64,000 nucleotides of DNA, taken from contig NZ_JBDFMQ010000001.1 in NCBI RefSeq assembly GCF_047238345.1, positions 2,728,001-2,792,000 of the forward strand. Direction: 5' to 3'. Positions 9,010 to 16,847 of this stretch are shown piece after piece. Source of the stretch: Shouchella sp047238345 (GTDB taxonomy: Bacteria; Bacillota; Bacilli; Bacillales; Bacillaceae_D). The stretch's first letter is position 1, and the number at the start of each line of letters is the position of its first letter. A program made the translations under genes and the position numbers. The notes beneath the pieces were generated by a model that was not told where the DNA came from, ran no database searches, and worked only from the letters and a program-made list of their open reading frames with translations.

Positions 9010-9177
9010 ATGATTTTATTTTTCACTTTCATCATTCTCTTTATCATCATGTTTTTGTTAATGGTTATTATTGATTCTGCTTTAAAAAATGAACCAAGTA
9101 TAAAGCGATGGTTCATTACTACATTAATTTTAACAGTTGTGATCTTTTTAACGTTTTTATCTCTCTCTTTATTTTAA
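9010..9177 (+). CDS. Very small membrane protein, unknown function
   Basis: 55-residue frame beginning MILFFTFIILF, with a hydrophobic segment at each end (about 2-22 and 36-55) and a short polar middle (SALKNEPSIKRW). TTAGGAG precedes the ATG by 9 nt, and the gene lies 22 nt after the previous one and 21 nt before the next, as in an operon. Its spacing, ribosome binding site and hydrophobic pattern support it; no family recognised. Confidence 0.6.
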   Translation: MILFFTFIILFIIMFLLMVIIDSALKNEPSIKRWFITTLILTVVIFLTFLSLSLF

Positions 9178-9198
9178 GTAAAAATCGAGGTGCTGTAG

Positions 9199-9411
9199 AT
9201 GAGTGTGTTCCGCGTAGTAGGTCATGGGTTTGTTATTTCTATATGTGCAACGAGTATATATCTCCTATTGATATGGCTAATTGGAGACATAAGCGAAGTT
9301 CGTGCTTCCATTTTTGCCGTTATCATTGGTTCATTTATTGGCGGTTCCATTCGCGGGATCGTAAAAGAGCGCAACCGTTACAAACGAAACCGAATACTTA
9401 AGACGAAATAA
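9199..9411 (+). CDS. Small two-helix membrane protein, unknown function
   Basis: 70-residue protein with two hydrophobic segments (about 9-28 and 36-53) and a strongly basic tail (KERNRYKRNRILKTK). GAGGTG lies upstream of ATG 9199 at good spacing, which selects this frame over an overlapping longer one. Third in the cluster of small membrane-protein genes. Not recognised. Confidence 0.65.
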   Translation: MSVFRVVGHGFVISICATSIYLLLIWLIGDISEVRASIFAVIIGSFIGGSIRGIVKERNRYKRNRILKTK

Positions 9412-9414
9412 AGA

Positions 9415-9576
9415 CTACCCTAACAATACACCAATAACATACCAAATAATCCCGCCAACCACACCAACAAAGCCAGCCTGTATGATCACTTCCCCTGTTA
9501 CTTTTTTCGTTTTCGCAATGTCTAAAATAATCCATCCTAAAAAAACGGCAAAAGCAAGTATAATGGCATCAGTCAT
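9415..9576 (-). CDS. Very small membrane protein, unknown function
   Basis: 53-residue frame on the minus strand, starting MTDAIILAFAVFLGW, with two hydrophobic segments around a polar loop (DIAKTKKVTGE) and a glycine-rich second segment. GGAGGG lies 6 nt before ATG 9576; a second in-frame ATG at 9582 is too close to it. The stop lies three bases past that of the convergent gene ending at 9411. Confidence 0.6.
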   Translation of the reverse strand: MTDAIILAFAVFLGWIILDIAKTKKVTGEVIIQAGFVGVVGGIIWYVIGVLLG

Positions 9577-9637
9577 TGTCATCCCTCCACGTTCTCTCCT
9601 TACTTTAGCAAGAACCTAGAGGGACCGCAAACAATTG

Positions 9638-10054
9638 TTACAGATGAAACGTTTGTTCAACTTCTTCTATTAAATTTTTGGCGACGTCAACATATTTTTC
9701 GTCCACTTCCCCATCTTTATCAATTGGTCGCTGAAATTGGTTAATTAGTCCATCAACCGCAGGAGGAATGTAGCCTCCTATGCCTTCATCTGTGTTTCCG
9801 TCTTGATAAACATGATTCAATAAATATGGTCGCCCCATTTCAAATACAGCATGGCTCGAGCCAACTTCTCCTTCTACTGCTGTAAACGGTAAACGAAGAA
9901 ATGTATAGCCTCCTTCTTCTGCTAGCTTATAATCATAGTAACCATGGTCATAATCCCAATTTCCACCGATTGAATAACCAAGAGGAGTTAATAGTGACTC
10001 TAATTCTTTTGCTTTCACTTCTTTGCCTTCAATTTTTGAAGATACATAAATCAT
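9638..10054 (-). CDS. yugN: YugN-like family protein
   Basis: 138-residue cytosolic protein matching the YugN family, which lies next to pgi in many Bacillaceae, as here. The function is not established. There is no signal peptide or membrane segment. AGGAGCGG precedes ATG 10054. It lies after pgi on the same strand, but the terminator at 10114-10147 separates them. Confidence 0.85.
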   Translation of the reverse strand: MIYVSSKIEGKEVKAKELESLLTPLGYSIGGNWDYDHGYYDYKLAEEGGYTFLRLPFTAVEGEVGSSHAVFEMGRPYLLNHVYQDGNTDEGIGGYIPPAVDGLINQFQRPIDKDGEVDEKYVDVAKNLIEEVEQTFHL

Positions 10055-10113
10055 ATGACCGCTCCTAATCGTTTTTATTGATTAGTGTGTGAGCCTGCGA
10101 AAAACTTATGCAT

Positions 10114-10147
10114 CAAAAAAGCACGGATAATGGTTCATCCGTGCTTT
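10114..10147 (-). terminator. Intrinsic terminator of pgi
   Basis: Stem AAAGCACGGAT / ATCCGTGCTTT with a short loop and a run of T on the minus strand, immediately after the pgi stop. Confidence 0.9.
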
Positions 10148-10154
10148 CCCTTTT

Positions 10155-11501
10155 TTATAGTCGTTTTTCAAGTTCTTCTTTTTCTTTTTCGAAACCCGGC
10201 TTTCCGAGTAAAGCAAACATATTTTTCTTATATGCTTCTACTCCAGGCTGATCAAACGGGTTAACGCCTAATAAGTAACCACTTACTGCGACCGCTTTTT
10301 CAAAGAAATAAACAAGATAGCCAAATGTGTATTCATCTAGCTTTGGAATCGACACAATTAAGTTTGGAACACCGCCATCTGTGTGAGCGAGCATCGTCCC
10401 TTTAAACGCTTGTTTGTTCACAAAATCCATCGTTTCTCCAGCAAGATAATTTAATCCGTCTAAATCTTGCTCTGCTTTTTCAATTTCAATATGCTTGTCC
10501 ACATTCTCAACATGTAAGACAGTTTCAAATAAATCACGACGTCCATCCTGTACATATTGACCCATCGAGTGAAGATCTGTAGAAAAATCAACCGAAGCTG
10601 GATAAATTCCTTTTTGGTCTTTTCCTTCACTTTCACCAAATAGTTGCTTCCACCACTCTGAAACAAAGTGAAGCTGCGGCTCATAATTCACCATAAGTTC
10701 AATCGTCTTCCCTTTGTTGTATAGAACATTTCGAACTGCTGCATATTGATATGCTTCGTTTTCTTCAAGCTTAGGTGAAGCATACGCATCTCTCGCATCT
10801 GCAGCACCTTTCATCATTTGTTCAATATTAAGACCAGATACAGCAATCGGTAGAAGTCCGACAGCGGTTAAAACAGAGAAACGTCCGCCTACGTCATCAG
10901 GAATGACAAATGATTCGTATCCCTCTTCGTTCGCTAGGGTTTTTAGAGCACCTTTTTCTTTATCAGTTGTCGCATAAATGCGAGTACGTGCTTCTTCTTT
11001 GCCATATTTCTTCTCCAGGAAGTCACGGAAAATACGGAATGCGATAGCCGGCTCCGTCGTTGTGCCTGATTTGGAAATGACATTAACAGAGACATCGCGC
11101 CCTTCCAGCAAGTCAAACAAATCGCGGATATAAGTTGAACTGATATTCTGCCCGACAAAAATGACTTGTGGTGCGTTACGCTGTTCGTTTGAAAGAACAT
11201 TAAAAAATGAATGGTTTAACGCTTCGATTGCTGCTCTTGCCCCTAAATAGGAACCACCAATTCCGGCAACAAGTAATACGTCTGAATCGTTACGAATTTT
11301 TTTAGCTGCTTCTTGTATACGTGCAAATTCCTCTTTATCATAATCAACTGGTAAGTCGATCCACCCTAAAAAGTCATTCCCTGCTCCCGTTTTTTCGTGA
11401 AGGGCTTGATGTGCAGTTGTTACTTGATCTTGCAAATGCTTCATCTCATGCTCTCCGAAAAAGGAAAGTGCTTTGCTATAATCGAATTGAATATGTGCCA
11501 T
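10155..11501 (-). CDS. pgi: Glucose-6-phosphate isomerase
   Basis: Interconverts glucose-6-phosphate and fructose-6-phosphate in the cytosol. 448 residues, the usual size for Bacillus. Visible motifs are VAGIGGSYLGARAA (substrate phosphate region), VISKSGTTTEPAIAFR (family signature), GGRFSVLTAVGLLP, and a catalytic Glu/His region before FDQPGVEAYK. The start is ATG 11501, with AAGGAGG nine nt upstream; an extension to 11561 has no support. The Shine-Dalgarno lies in the 3' arm of the hairpin at 11510-11552, so initiation may depend on that structure. Confidence 0.97.
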   Translation of the reverse strand: MAHIQFDYSKALSFFGEHEMKHLQDQVTTAHQALHEKTGAGNDFLGWIDLPVDYDKEEFARIQEAAKKIRNDSDVLLVAGIGGSYLGARAAIEALNHSFFNVLSNEQRNAPQVIFVGQNISSTYIRDLFDLLEGRDVSVNVISKSGTTTEPAIAFRIFRDFLEKKYGKEEARTRIYATTDKEKGALKTLANEEGYESFVIPDDVGGRFSVLTAVGLLPIAVSGLNIEQMMKGAADARDAYASPKLEENEAYQYAAVRNVLYNKGKTIELMVNYEPQLHFVSEWWKQLFGESEGKDQKGIYPASVDFSTDLHSMGQYVQDGRRDLFETVLHVENVDKHIEIEKAEQDLDGLNYLAGETMDFVNKQAFKGTMLAHTDGGVPNLIVSIPKLDEYTFGYLVYFFEKAVAVSGYLLGVNPFDQPGVEAYKKNMFALLGKPGFEKEKEELEKRL

Positions 11502-11509
11502 TAAAAAGA

Positions 11510-11552
11510 GCCTCCTTATATTCGGTACTTCATTAATGTACCGAAAGGAGGC
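11510..11552 (-). promoter_or_regulatory. Hairpin between ddl and pgi sequestering the pgi Shine-Dalgarno
   Basis: Minus-strand RNA reads GCCTCCTT-TCGGTAC, a 9-nt loop, GTACCGA, a 4-nt bulge, then AAGGAGGC. This gives 15 base pairs. The last arm contains the pgi ribosome binding site and is followed by TCTTTTTA before the ATG. The element resembles an intrinsic terminator for ddl, 15 nt past its stop, and would also mask the pgi site in read-through transcripts. Confidence 0.7.
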
Positions 11553-11567
11553 AAAAAACACAAGTAA

Positions 11568-12680
11568 TCAGCGGTCAAAAACTGAGCTCTTTAATAGCTT
11601 ATCTTGTTCATGACGTTCAATGGCTAAATCAATTAGCGTGGAAATTAAATCTTGGTAGGAAAGTCCGCTCTCTTCCCAAAGCTTTGGATACATACTGATT
11701 TTTGTAAACCCTGGAAGAGTGTTGATTTCATTAATTACCACTTCATGATCTTCTGTTAAGAAAACATCTACACGTGCTAATCCTTCACAGTTTAAAGCTT
11801 GATATGCACGTTTAGCAATTTCTTGAATTTGTGCGCTAACATCTTCTGAAAGTTCTGCTGGAATGGCAAGTTTTGCACCATCTTCGCTAATGTATTTCGC
11901 ATCATACGAATAGAAACCGTCTTGAGGCAAGATTTCTCCGCATACACTTGCTTTTGGTTCATCATTCCCAAGAACTGCACATTCAATTTCTCTTCCTACA
12001 ACAGCTGCTTCAATTAAAATTTTGTGATCATAGGAGAAGGCAGATTCTACAGCTTCCTGAAATTCAGCTTCATTTGTCGCCTTACTAACACCAACAGATG
12101 AGCCTTGGTTGGCTGGCTTAATAAAGACCGGCATCCCTAATGATTCGTTAATCTCGTTAAAGGTAATGGATGCTTTCGTTGCACGATTAAAGCTTACCCC
12201 TTTTGCTACTTGAAGCCCTTCTGCTTGAAGTAGTTTCTTGGCGATATCTTTATCCATGCTCACTGCAGATCCTAAAACATTTGAACCAACAAATGGTAAA
12301 TTTGCGATTCGCATCATACCTTGAAGAGACCCATCTTCTCCAAGCGTTCCGTGTACAATTGGAAAAATGACATCTAGTTGTCCAAGCGCCGTATGTTGAT
12401 TAACGGGCTGGAGTTGATTGGATTCTTTTCCAGGTAAAAAAGAAATCCCTTCATTTGATTGATTAAGCTCAATTAAAGCTGGATTGTTTTCATTTAATAA
12501 GAAATTAGAGGCTTCATTTAAATGCCACTGGCCCCTTTTATCAATACCGATAAGTGTTACGTCAAAACGATCTTGATCAATCGCGTCTACTATGTTTTTT
12601 GCTGACTGAAGCGATACTTCATGTTCAGCTGATTTTCCACCAAAAATAATTCCTACACGTGTTTTTGCCAAACCCTTCAC
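11568..12680 (-). CDS. ddl: D-alanine--D-alanine ligase
   Basis: Makes D-Ala-D-Ala for peptidoglycan, using ATP, in the cytosol. 370 residues with an ATP-grasp fold: GGKSAEHEVS at the N-terminus, FPIVHGTLGEDGSLQG near residue 110, KPANQGSSVGVSKA near 190, the metal-binding VVINEINTLPGFT near 320, and a Ddl-type SMYPKLWEESGLSY. The start is GTG 12680 with AAGGAG upstream. It has its own terminator-like structure before pgi. Confidence 0.97.
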   Translation of the reverse strand: MKGLAKTRVGIIFGGKSAEHEVSLQSAKNIVDAIDQDRFDVTLIGIDKRGQWHLNEASNFLLNENNPALIELNQSNEGISFLPGKESNQLQPVNQHTALGQLDVIFPIVHGTLGEDGSLQGMMRIANLPFVGSNVLGSAVSMDKDIAKKLLQAEGLQVAKGVSFNRATKASITFNEINESLGMPVFIKPANQGSSVGVSKATNEAEFQEAVESAFSYDHKILIEAAVVGREIECAVLGNDEPKASVCGEILPQDGFYSYDAKYISEDGAKLAIPAELSEDVSAQIQEIAKRAYQALNCEGLARVDVFLTEDHEVVINEINTLPGFTKISMYPKLWEESGLSYQDLISTLIDLAIERHEQDKLLKSSVFDR

Positions 12681-12739
12681 TCTCCTTCCCGTTTATTATA
12701 CACGTAAATAGCTTGTTACAGAATGAGAAATACGTAATG

Positions 12740-12766
12740 AAAAAAGACAACCAAAAATTGGTTGCC
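12740..12766 (-). terminator. Intrinsic terminator of the alcohol dehydrogenase gene
   Basis: Stem GGCAACCA / TGGTTGTC followed by six T on the minus strand, directly after the stop at 12776. Confidence 0.85.
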
Positions 12767-12775
12767 CTCTTTATT

Positions 12776-13939
12776 TTACAGTGCTTGCTTAAGAATTTCT
12801 AACGATTCTGGCTTACCGATTTTGTGGTAGTTGCCGTAGTAACCATTTGTACTTGCAATATCTGAAATTTCTTCAAGCTGATCTTCTGTAATTTCATAAT
12901 GACTTAACGTTGTTGGTGCCCCTAAAGCAGTCCAGAATGCAGACAATTTGTCGATTCCTTCTAAAGCAACATCACGATCTTCTTTACCAGTGCGATCTAC
13001 ACCGAAAACACGCTCGGCAAGTTGTGCGCCTCGCTCAGGATTCACATCAACGCTATGGCGCATCCAATGCGGGAATAAAATGGCTAATCCACCGGCATGA
13101 GGAATATCGGAAACGGCAGATACCGCGTGCTCTAAATTGTGCGTACCCCAGTCACCACGCGCTCCCATTTGCGTAATTCCATTAAGAGCCATCGTCCCAC
13201 TATAAAGAATCGTTTCACGTAAATCCGTGTCTTCTAAATCATCTAGCAAGTCTGGAGCTACTTCCATAACGGTTAAAAGAATGGACTCGCATATACGGTC
13301 TTGCAACGGCGTATTTTCAGCTGGGTGAAAATAGGCTTCCAGTACATGTGTCATCATATCAACAATGCCATACACGGTTTGATCTTTTGGCACAGATACC
13401 GTGTTTTCTGGATCTAAGATAGAAAAGTTCGGGAATGTAAAAATCGAGCCCCAGCCGACTTTTTGATGCGTATCCCAATTTGTAATCACAGATCCAGAGT
13501 TCATTTCTGATCCGGTTGCTGCTAACGTTAAAATCGTGCCAAACGGAAGAGCATCTTCTGCAAGTTCTTTTTTTGTAATAATGTCCCACACATCGGTTTC
13601 GGTCCGTGCACCAACAGCGATTGCTTTAGTTGCATCAATGACGCTACCGCCACCAACAGCTAAAATAAAACCGATCGAGTGCTCTTTACAGAGTTCGATT
13701 CCTTTTCGAACAGTCGTTAAACGCGGGTTAGGCTCGACACCAGCCAATTCGGTTACGTTACAGCCTGCATATTCCAATTGTTGCATGACCGTATCATATA
13801 GGCCATTTTTCTTAATACTGCCTCCACCGTATACAAGCAATACATTTCGATCATATACAACGAGCTCATCTGCTAAATTTTCTGTTTTGCCTTGTCCAAA
13901 AATTAATTTTGTCGGGTTATAAAATGTAAAAGCGTCCAT
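12776..13939 (-). CDS. Iron-containing alcohol dehydrogenase (YugJ/butanol dehydrogenase type)
   Basis: NAD(P)H-dependent alcohol/aldehyde oxidoreductase of the Fe-ADH family, 387 residues. Seen are VYGGGSIKKNG, the nucleotide-binding AVGGGSVIDATKAIA (near 95), and the metal-ligand region HVLEAYFHP with later His residues in HNLEHAVSAVSDIPHAGGLA. It resembles the YugJ/YugK butanol dehydrogenases of B. subtilis. The start is ATG 13939 after AAAGGAGG, ten codons inside the longest frame. It is monocistronic, and the substrate is not certain. Confidence 0.9.
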   Translation of the reverse strand: MDAFTFYNPTKLIFGQGKTENLADELVVYDRNVLLVYGGGSIKKNGLYDTVMQQLEYAGCNVTELAGVEPNPRLTTVRKGIELCKEHSIGFILAVGGGSVIDATKAIAVGARTETDVWDIITKKELAEDALPFGTILTLAATGSEMNSGSVITNWDTHQKVGWGSIFTFPNFSILDPENTVSVPKDQTVYGIVDMMTHVLEAYFHPAENTPLQDRICESILLTVMEVAPDLLDDLEDTDLRETILYSGTMALNGITQMGARGDWGTHNLEHAVSAVSDIPHAGGLAILFPHWMRHSVDVNPERGAQLAERVFGVDRTGKEDRDVALEGIDKLSAFWTALGAPTTLSHYEITEDQLEEISDIASTNGYYGNYHKIGKPESLEILKQAL

Positions 13940-14125
13940 AAAGGAGCCTCCTTTAAAATTGATCCACACTTATCGTAGCTTTTTTGTCCATTAAACGCAA
14001 AAATAACCACCTGCTTTATTTCCAACATTATTGGTAGACATCACCTAGAATAATCGTGTCTTTTCCATCCAATCTAAGAAGAGTACATCTCAATCGATGT
14101 GCAAAACAAAAGGAGGTGCTTTTAA

Positions 14126-14359
14126 GTGAGTGGTATTCAAAAAGCAGCATTAGTATTAGCCATCATTGGTGCTATAAACTGGGGATTAATTGGGTTCTTC
14201 CGATTTGATCTTGTCGCTTTTCTATTTAACGGTCAAGCGTCTGCGATTTCACGTGTCATTTATGCCTTAGTTGGTTTAGCTGGTCTTTATGCAATTTCTA
14301 TTCTAATGAAACCAAAAGAAGAGTTAGGCCGCGACCATGAAGTGGAGCCACAACGATAA
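14126..14359 (+). CDS. yuzA: DUF378 family membrane protein YuzA
   Basis: 77-residue membrane protein with two hydrophobic segments (about 5-28 and 44-62) and the conserved INWGLIGFFRFDLVA of DUF378 (YuzA) proteins. Function unknown. The start is GTG 14126 with AGGAGGTG upstream. B. subtilis yuzA also lies near yugI. Confidence 0.88.
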   Translation: MSGIQKAALVLAIIGAINWGLIGFFRFDLVAFLFNGQASAISRVIYALVGLAGLYAISILMKPKEELGRDHEVEPQR

Positions 14360-14360
14360 A

Positions 14361-14391
14361 AACAGCTAGTTTTCACTAGCTGCTTTTTTTA
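14361..14391. terminator. Bidirectional terminator between yuzA and yugI
   Basis: Stem CAGCTAGT / ACTAGCTG, with seven T on the plus strand and TTTTTATC on the minus strand. It serves the convergent genes yuzA and yugI and overlaps the yugI stop. Confidence 0.85.
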
Positions 14392-14808
14392 TTTCTTCGC
14401 GCGCTTATTTAAATCTGCTTGAATTTCGTTTGACTGCTTTAACCACTCTTTAAGTTTATCTTCTAGCGTGTTAAAGCCTTGTTGCTTCTGCTGAGCTGCT
14501 TGAGGTTTGCGCGCTCCGCCACCGCCAGCATTTGGTGTACGTGGTTTCGCTTGTGGACGAGCAGGCGCCTCTTGCGTCGCACGGATTGATAAAGAAATCT
14601 TTCCAGATTCTTGATCAACTGACATGACTTTAACTTTCACTTCGTCTCCTACTGTTAATACATCTGCAATATCCTTCACATATCCGTGAGCGACTTCAGA
14701 AATATGAACGAGACCTTGTTTTTTTTCATCGATTGCTACAAAGGCTCCGAAAGGCTTAATTCCTGTTACCTTTCCCTCTATAATGCTACCTTCTTCGTAA
14801 TTAGACAT
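14389..14808 (-). CDS. yugI: S1 domain RNA-binding protein YugI (general stress protein 13 type)
   Basis: 139 residues with an N-terminal S1 domain (about 5-75: GSIIEGKVTGIKPFGAFVAI, then VHISEVAHGYVKDI and VKVKVMSVDQESGKISLSI). A low-complexity Ala/Pro/Gln/Gly linker follows, then a helical tail. The family associates with ribosomes or RNA in Bacillus; a specific role is not shown by sequence. The linker is more glycine- and glutamine-rich than usual. Confidence 0.9.
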   Translation of the reverse strand: MSNYEEGSIIEGKVTGIKPFGAFVAIDEKKQGLVHISEVAHGYVKDIADVLTVGDEVKVKVMSVDQESGKISLSIRATQEAPARPQAKPRTPNAGGGGARKPQAAQQKQQGFNTLEDKLKEWLKQSNEIQADLNKRAKK

Positions 14809-14886
14809 TCATATACAACTCCTAAACAATGATTTAACCAACTAATTTTACCATAGGTTTCTCTATAGCGCAAAGTCCGGTCATGT

Positions 14887-16020
14887 TTATTCGCTGATTA
14901 GCGTCCCATTTTTTAAAAAGACTTCATTCACATGAATGTTTAAATATTTTTCATACTTCTCTTTGAGGTATCGTTCTTGGCCGTTTAACAAAGAGATGAC
15001 TTTTCCATCTTCCTTGACGCGCCCTGTCCGACCAGCACGATGAAGGTAACTTTCAAACGAACGAGAGGCATCAAGCTGAATAATGTGAGATACTTTTTCA
15101 ATATCAATTCCTCTTGCAGCAACATCTGTCGCCACTAAAATTGATGCTGCACCACTTTTAAAACGGGCGATTGCTTGTTCTCGATCCGTTTTCGTTTGTT
15201 CAGAAGATAATGCTACTGCCTCAACTTTACGGTAGCGTAATTTTTCAACGGTCTCATTCAACCGATCTAAATGATTGACAAACACAATTCCTTTTTTAAT
15301 CTCTTCCGCGTGAACAATTTTACGAACGGTATCAATTCGATCTCGTTCTTCAATCATGACGGCAAGATGTTCAATTTGCTCTGGTAAAGTCGACGTATTC
15401 TCTTCCAATTTTTCTACGTTTGGTGAAAACACTTTAAGCTTGTCCTCCAACCCTTTAGGGATCGTGGCAGAAGCAAATAACCCTTGGACGTTATAGCCTA
15501 ATCGTTTTCCAAGCTCCTCAACGTCTTTCCACGATTCTTGTTCCTCGACTAACCGATCCACTTCATCAAGGACAAACATGCGGATATTTGCTAACTTAAT
15601 TTTTTTTAGTCGAATTAGCTCCATTAAGCGACCTGGTGTTCCAACCGCAATATGTGGTTTACTTTTCTTGAGCTTTTCGACTTGGCGATTTACATTCGCC
15701 CCACCAATAAACGCCATCGATGACAATGTTGTTTGATCCGTCACTTCTTTAATAACCGATTCGATTTGAACAGCCAACTCTTGCGAAGGAGCCACAATTA
15801 CAGCCTGAATCGTTTGTTGATCTGCCTCAATTGCTGCTAAAAGTGGGAGGACATATGCTAATGTCTTTCCTGAACCTGTTTGCGAACGAAACATTACGCT
15901 TTCACCATTCAATGCTTTAGGAATCACAGCTTGTTGAATTGGTGTCGGCTCTGTAATGTTCTTTTTTTCGAGGTTTTCATTTATTTGGGGGGGTACGTGT
16001 AAATTCAATTGATTAATCAT
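14887..16020 (-). CDS. DEAD-box RNA helicase (compact YfmL-like)
   Basis: ATP-dependent RNA helicase with the two RecA-like domains and almost no C-terminal extension (377 residues). Motifs in order: PTPIQQAVIP (Q motif), SQTGSGKT (I), VGTPGR, DEVD (II, replacing DEAD), SAT (III), VATDVAARGID and HRAGRTGR (VI). The short form fits YfmL-type helicases in cold adaptation or ribosome assembly rather than CshA. The start is ATG 16020, because GAGGAG precedes it. The longer frame from 16044 would overlap thiM. Confidence 0.9.
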   Translation of the reverse strand: MINQLNLHVPPQINENLEKKNITEPTPIQQAVIPKALNGESVMFRSQTGSGKTLAYVLPLLAAIEADQQTIQAVIVAPSQELAVQIESVIKEVTDQTTLSSMAFIGGANVNRQVEKLKKSKPHIAVGTPGRLMELIRLKKIKLANIRMFVLDEVDRLVEEQESWKDVEELGKRLGYNVQGLFASATIPKGLEDKLKVFSPNVEKLEENTSTLPEQIEHLAVMIEERDRIDTVRKIVHAEEIKKGIVFVNHLDRLNETVEKLRYRKVEAVALSSEQTKTDREQAIARFKSGAASILVATDVAARGIDIEKVSHIIQLDASRSFESYLHRAGRTGRVKEDGKVISLLNGQERYLKEKYEKYLNIHVNEVFLKNGTLISE

Positions 16021-16034
16021 GCTTAACTCCTCTA

Positions 16035-16814
16035 TTATAACCACTCAATTCGATAGAATGGTTCTGCTTCTTCTTCATTGATCATGCTTAGCTCGTTAAG
16101 AAATTCCATTTGGAACGAGGCAACACCATGTTCATTTGCTTTTGCATACGCTCGCTCGGCAGCGACTCCGTAAAAAGCTAAACCATTTGCTGCAGCATTA
16201 ACAAAGTCTTTCCCATTTACTGCAAGATATGCTGCCAGCACACCACCAAGTAAACAACCTGTACCCACAACACGGGTGAGCCATTCATGTCCATTTGACA
16301 CTTGTACAACTTGCTTCCCGTCTGTGACCACATCTTTTTCTCCGGTTACGACGACCACCGTCTGTAGTTGCTCTGCTGCTTTTTTCGCTAAAGCGACTGG
16401 ATCTGTCTTAATATTCGTGTCAACGCCTTTAACAGTCCCTGCTTCACCTAAAACCGCAGCAATTTCACCTGCATTTCCACGAACAAGCGTAATGTTTACT
16501 TCTTCTAAGATGCGGGCAACAAGCTGATTTCGAAACGTGGTCGCACCAACACCAACTGGATCAAGAATTACAGGGGTCCCTTTTTTATTGGCAGCTTGAC
16601 CGGCGTGAATCATCGACGCCACAACAGTCTCAGATGGCGTCCCAATGTTTAACAATAGCGCATCTGCTGCCGTCGCCATTTCATGTGTTTCTTCTTTTGC
16701 ATAGGCCATCACTGGTGATGCTCCAATTGCTAATAGTCCGTTTGCCGTAAAATTGGTCACAACTGCATTGGTCATGCAGTGAATCAACGGCTGGTGGTCT
16801 CGTACAATACTCAT
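16035..16814 (-). CDS. thiM: Hydroxyethylthiazole kinase
   Basis: Phosphorylates hydroxyethylthiazole in thiamine salvage. 259 residues; seen are PLIHCMTNAVVTNFTANGLLAIGASP at the N-terminus (in two overlapping motifs), LDPVGVGATTFR, RGNAGEIAAV and the catalytic VVGTGCLLGG with its Cys. There is no thiE, thiD, transporter or TPP riboswitch nearby, so here it is a lone salvage gene. It lies 33 nt after alaT and just before the helicase gene. Confidence 0.95.
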   Translation of the reverse strand: MSIVRDHQPLIHCMTNAVVTNFTANGLLAIGASPVMAYAKEETHEMATAADALLLNIGTPSETVVASMIHAGQAANKKGTPVILDPVGVGATTFRNQLVARILEEVNITLVRGNAGEIAAVLGEAGTVKGVDTNIKTDPVALAKKAAEQLQTVVVVTGEKDVVTDGKQVVQVSNGHEWLTRVVGTGCLLGGVLAAYLAVNGKDFVNAAANGLAFYGVAAERAYAKANEHGVASFQMEFLNELSMINEEEAEPFYRIEWL

Positions 16815-16847
16815 CCGTTACATCCCTTTCTTTACCCTATTGTTCGA

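Noticed and set aside
9108..9401. 97-codon open frame on the plus strand
   Set aside because: It overlaps two better-supported small genes (9010-9177 and 9199-9411), has no ribosome binding site, and is Cys/Arg-rich in the way shadow frames are.
11502..11561. Longer N-terminus for Pgi (start at 11561)
   Set aside because: It would read through the hairpin and the Shine-Dalgarno; ATG 11501 fits the family length.
13940..14125. Hidden gene or regulatory RNA between the alcohol dehydrogenase gene and yuzA
   Set aside because: Only a weak TTGCGT/TACGAT promoter-like pair for the dehydrogenase was seen. No open frame with a ribosome binding site, and no stable conserved structure.
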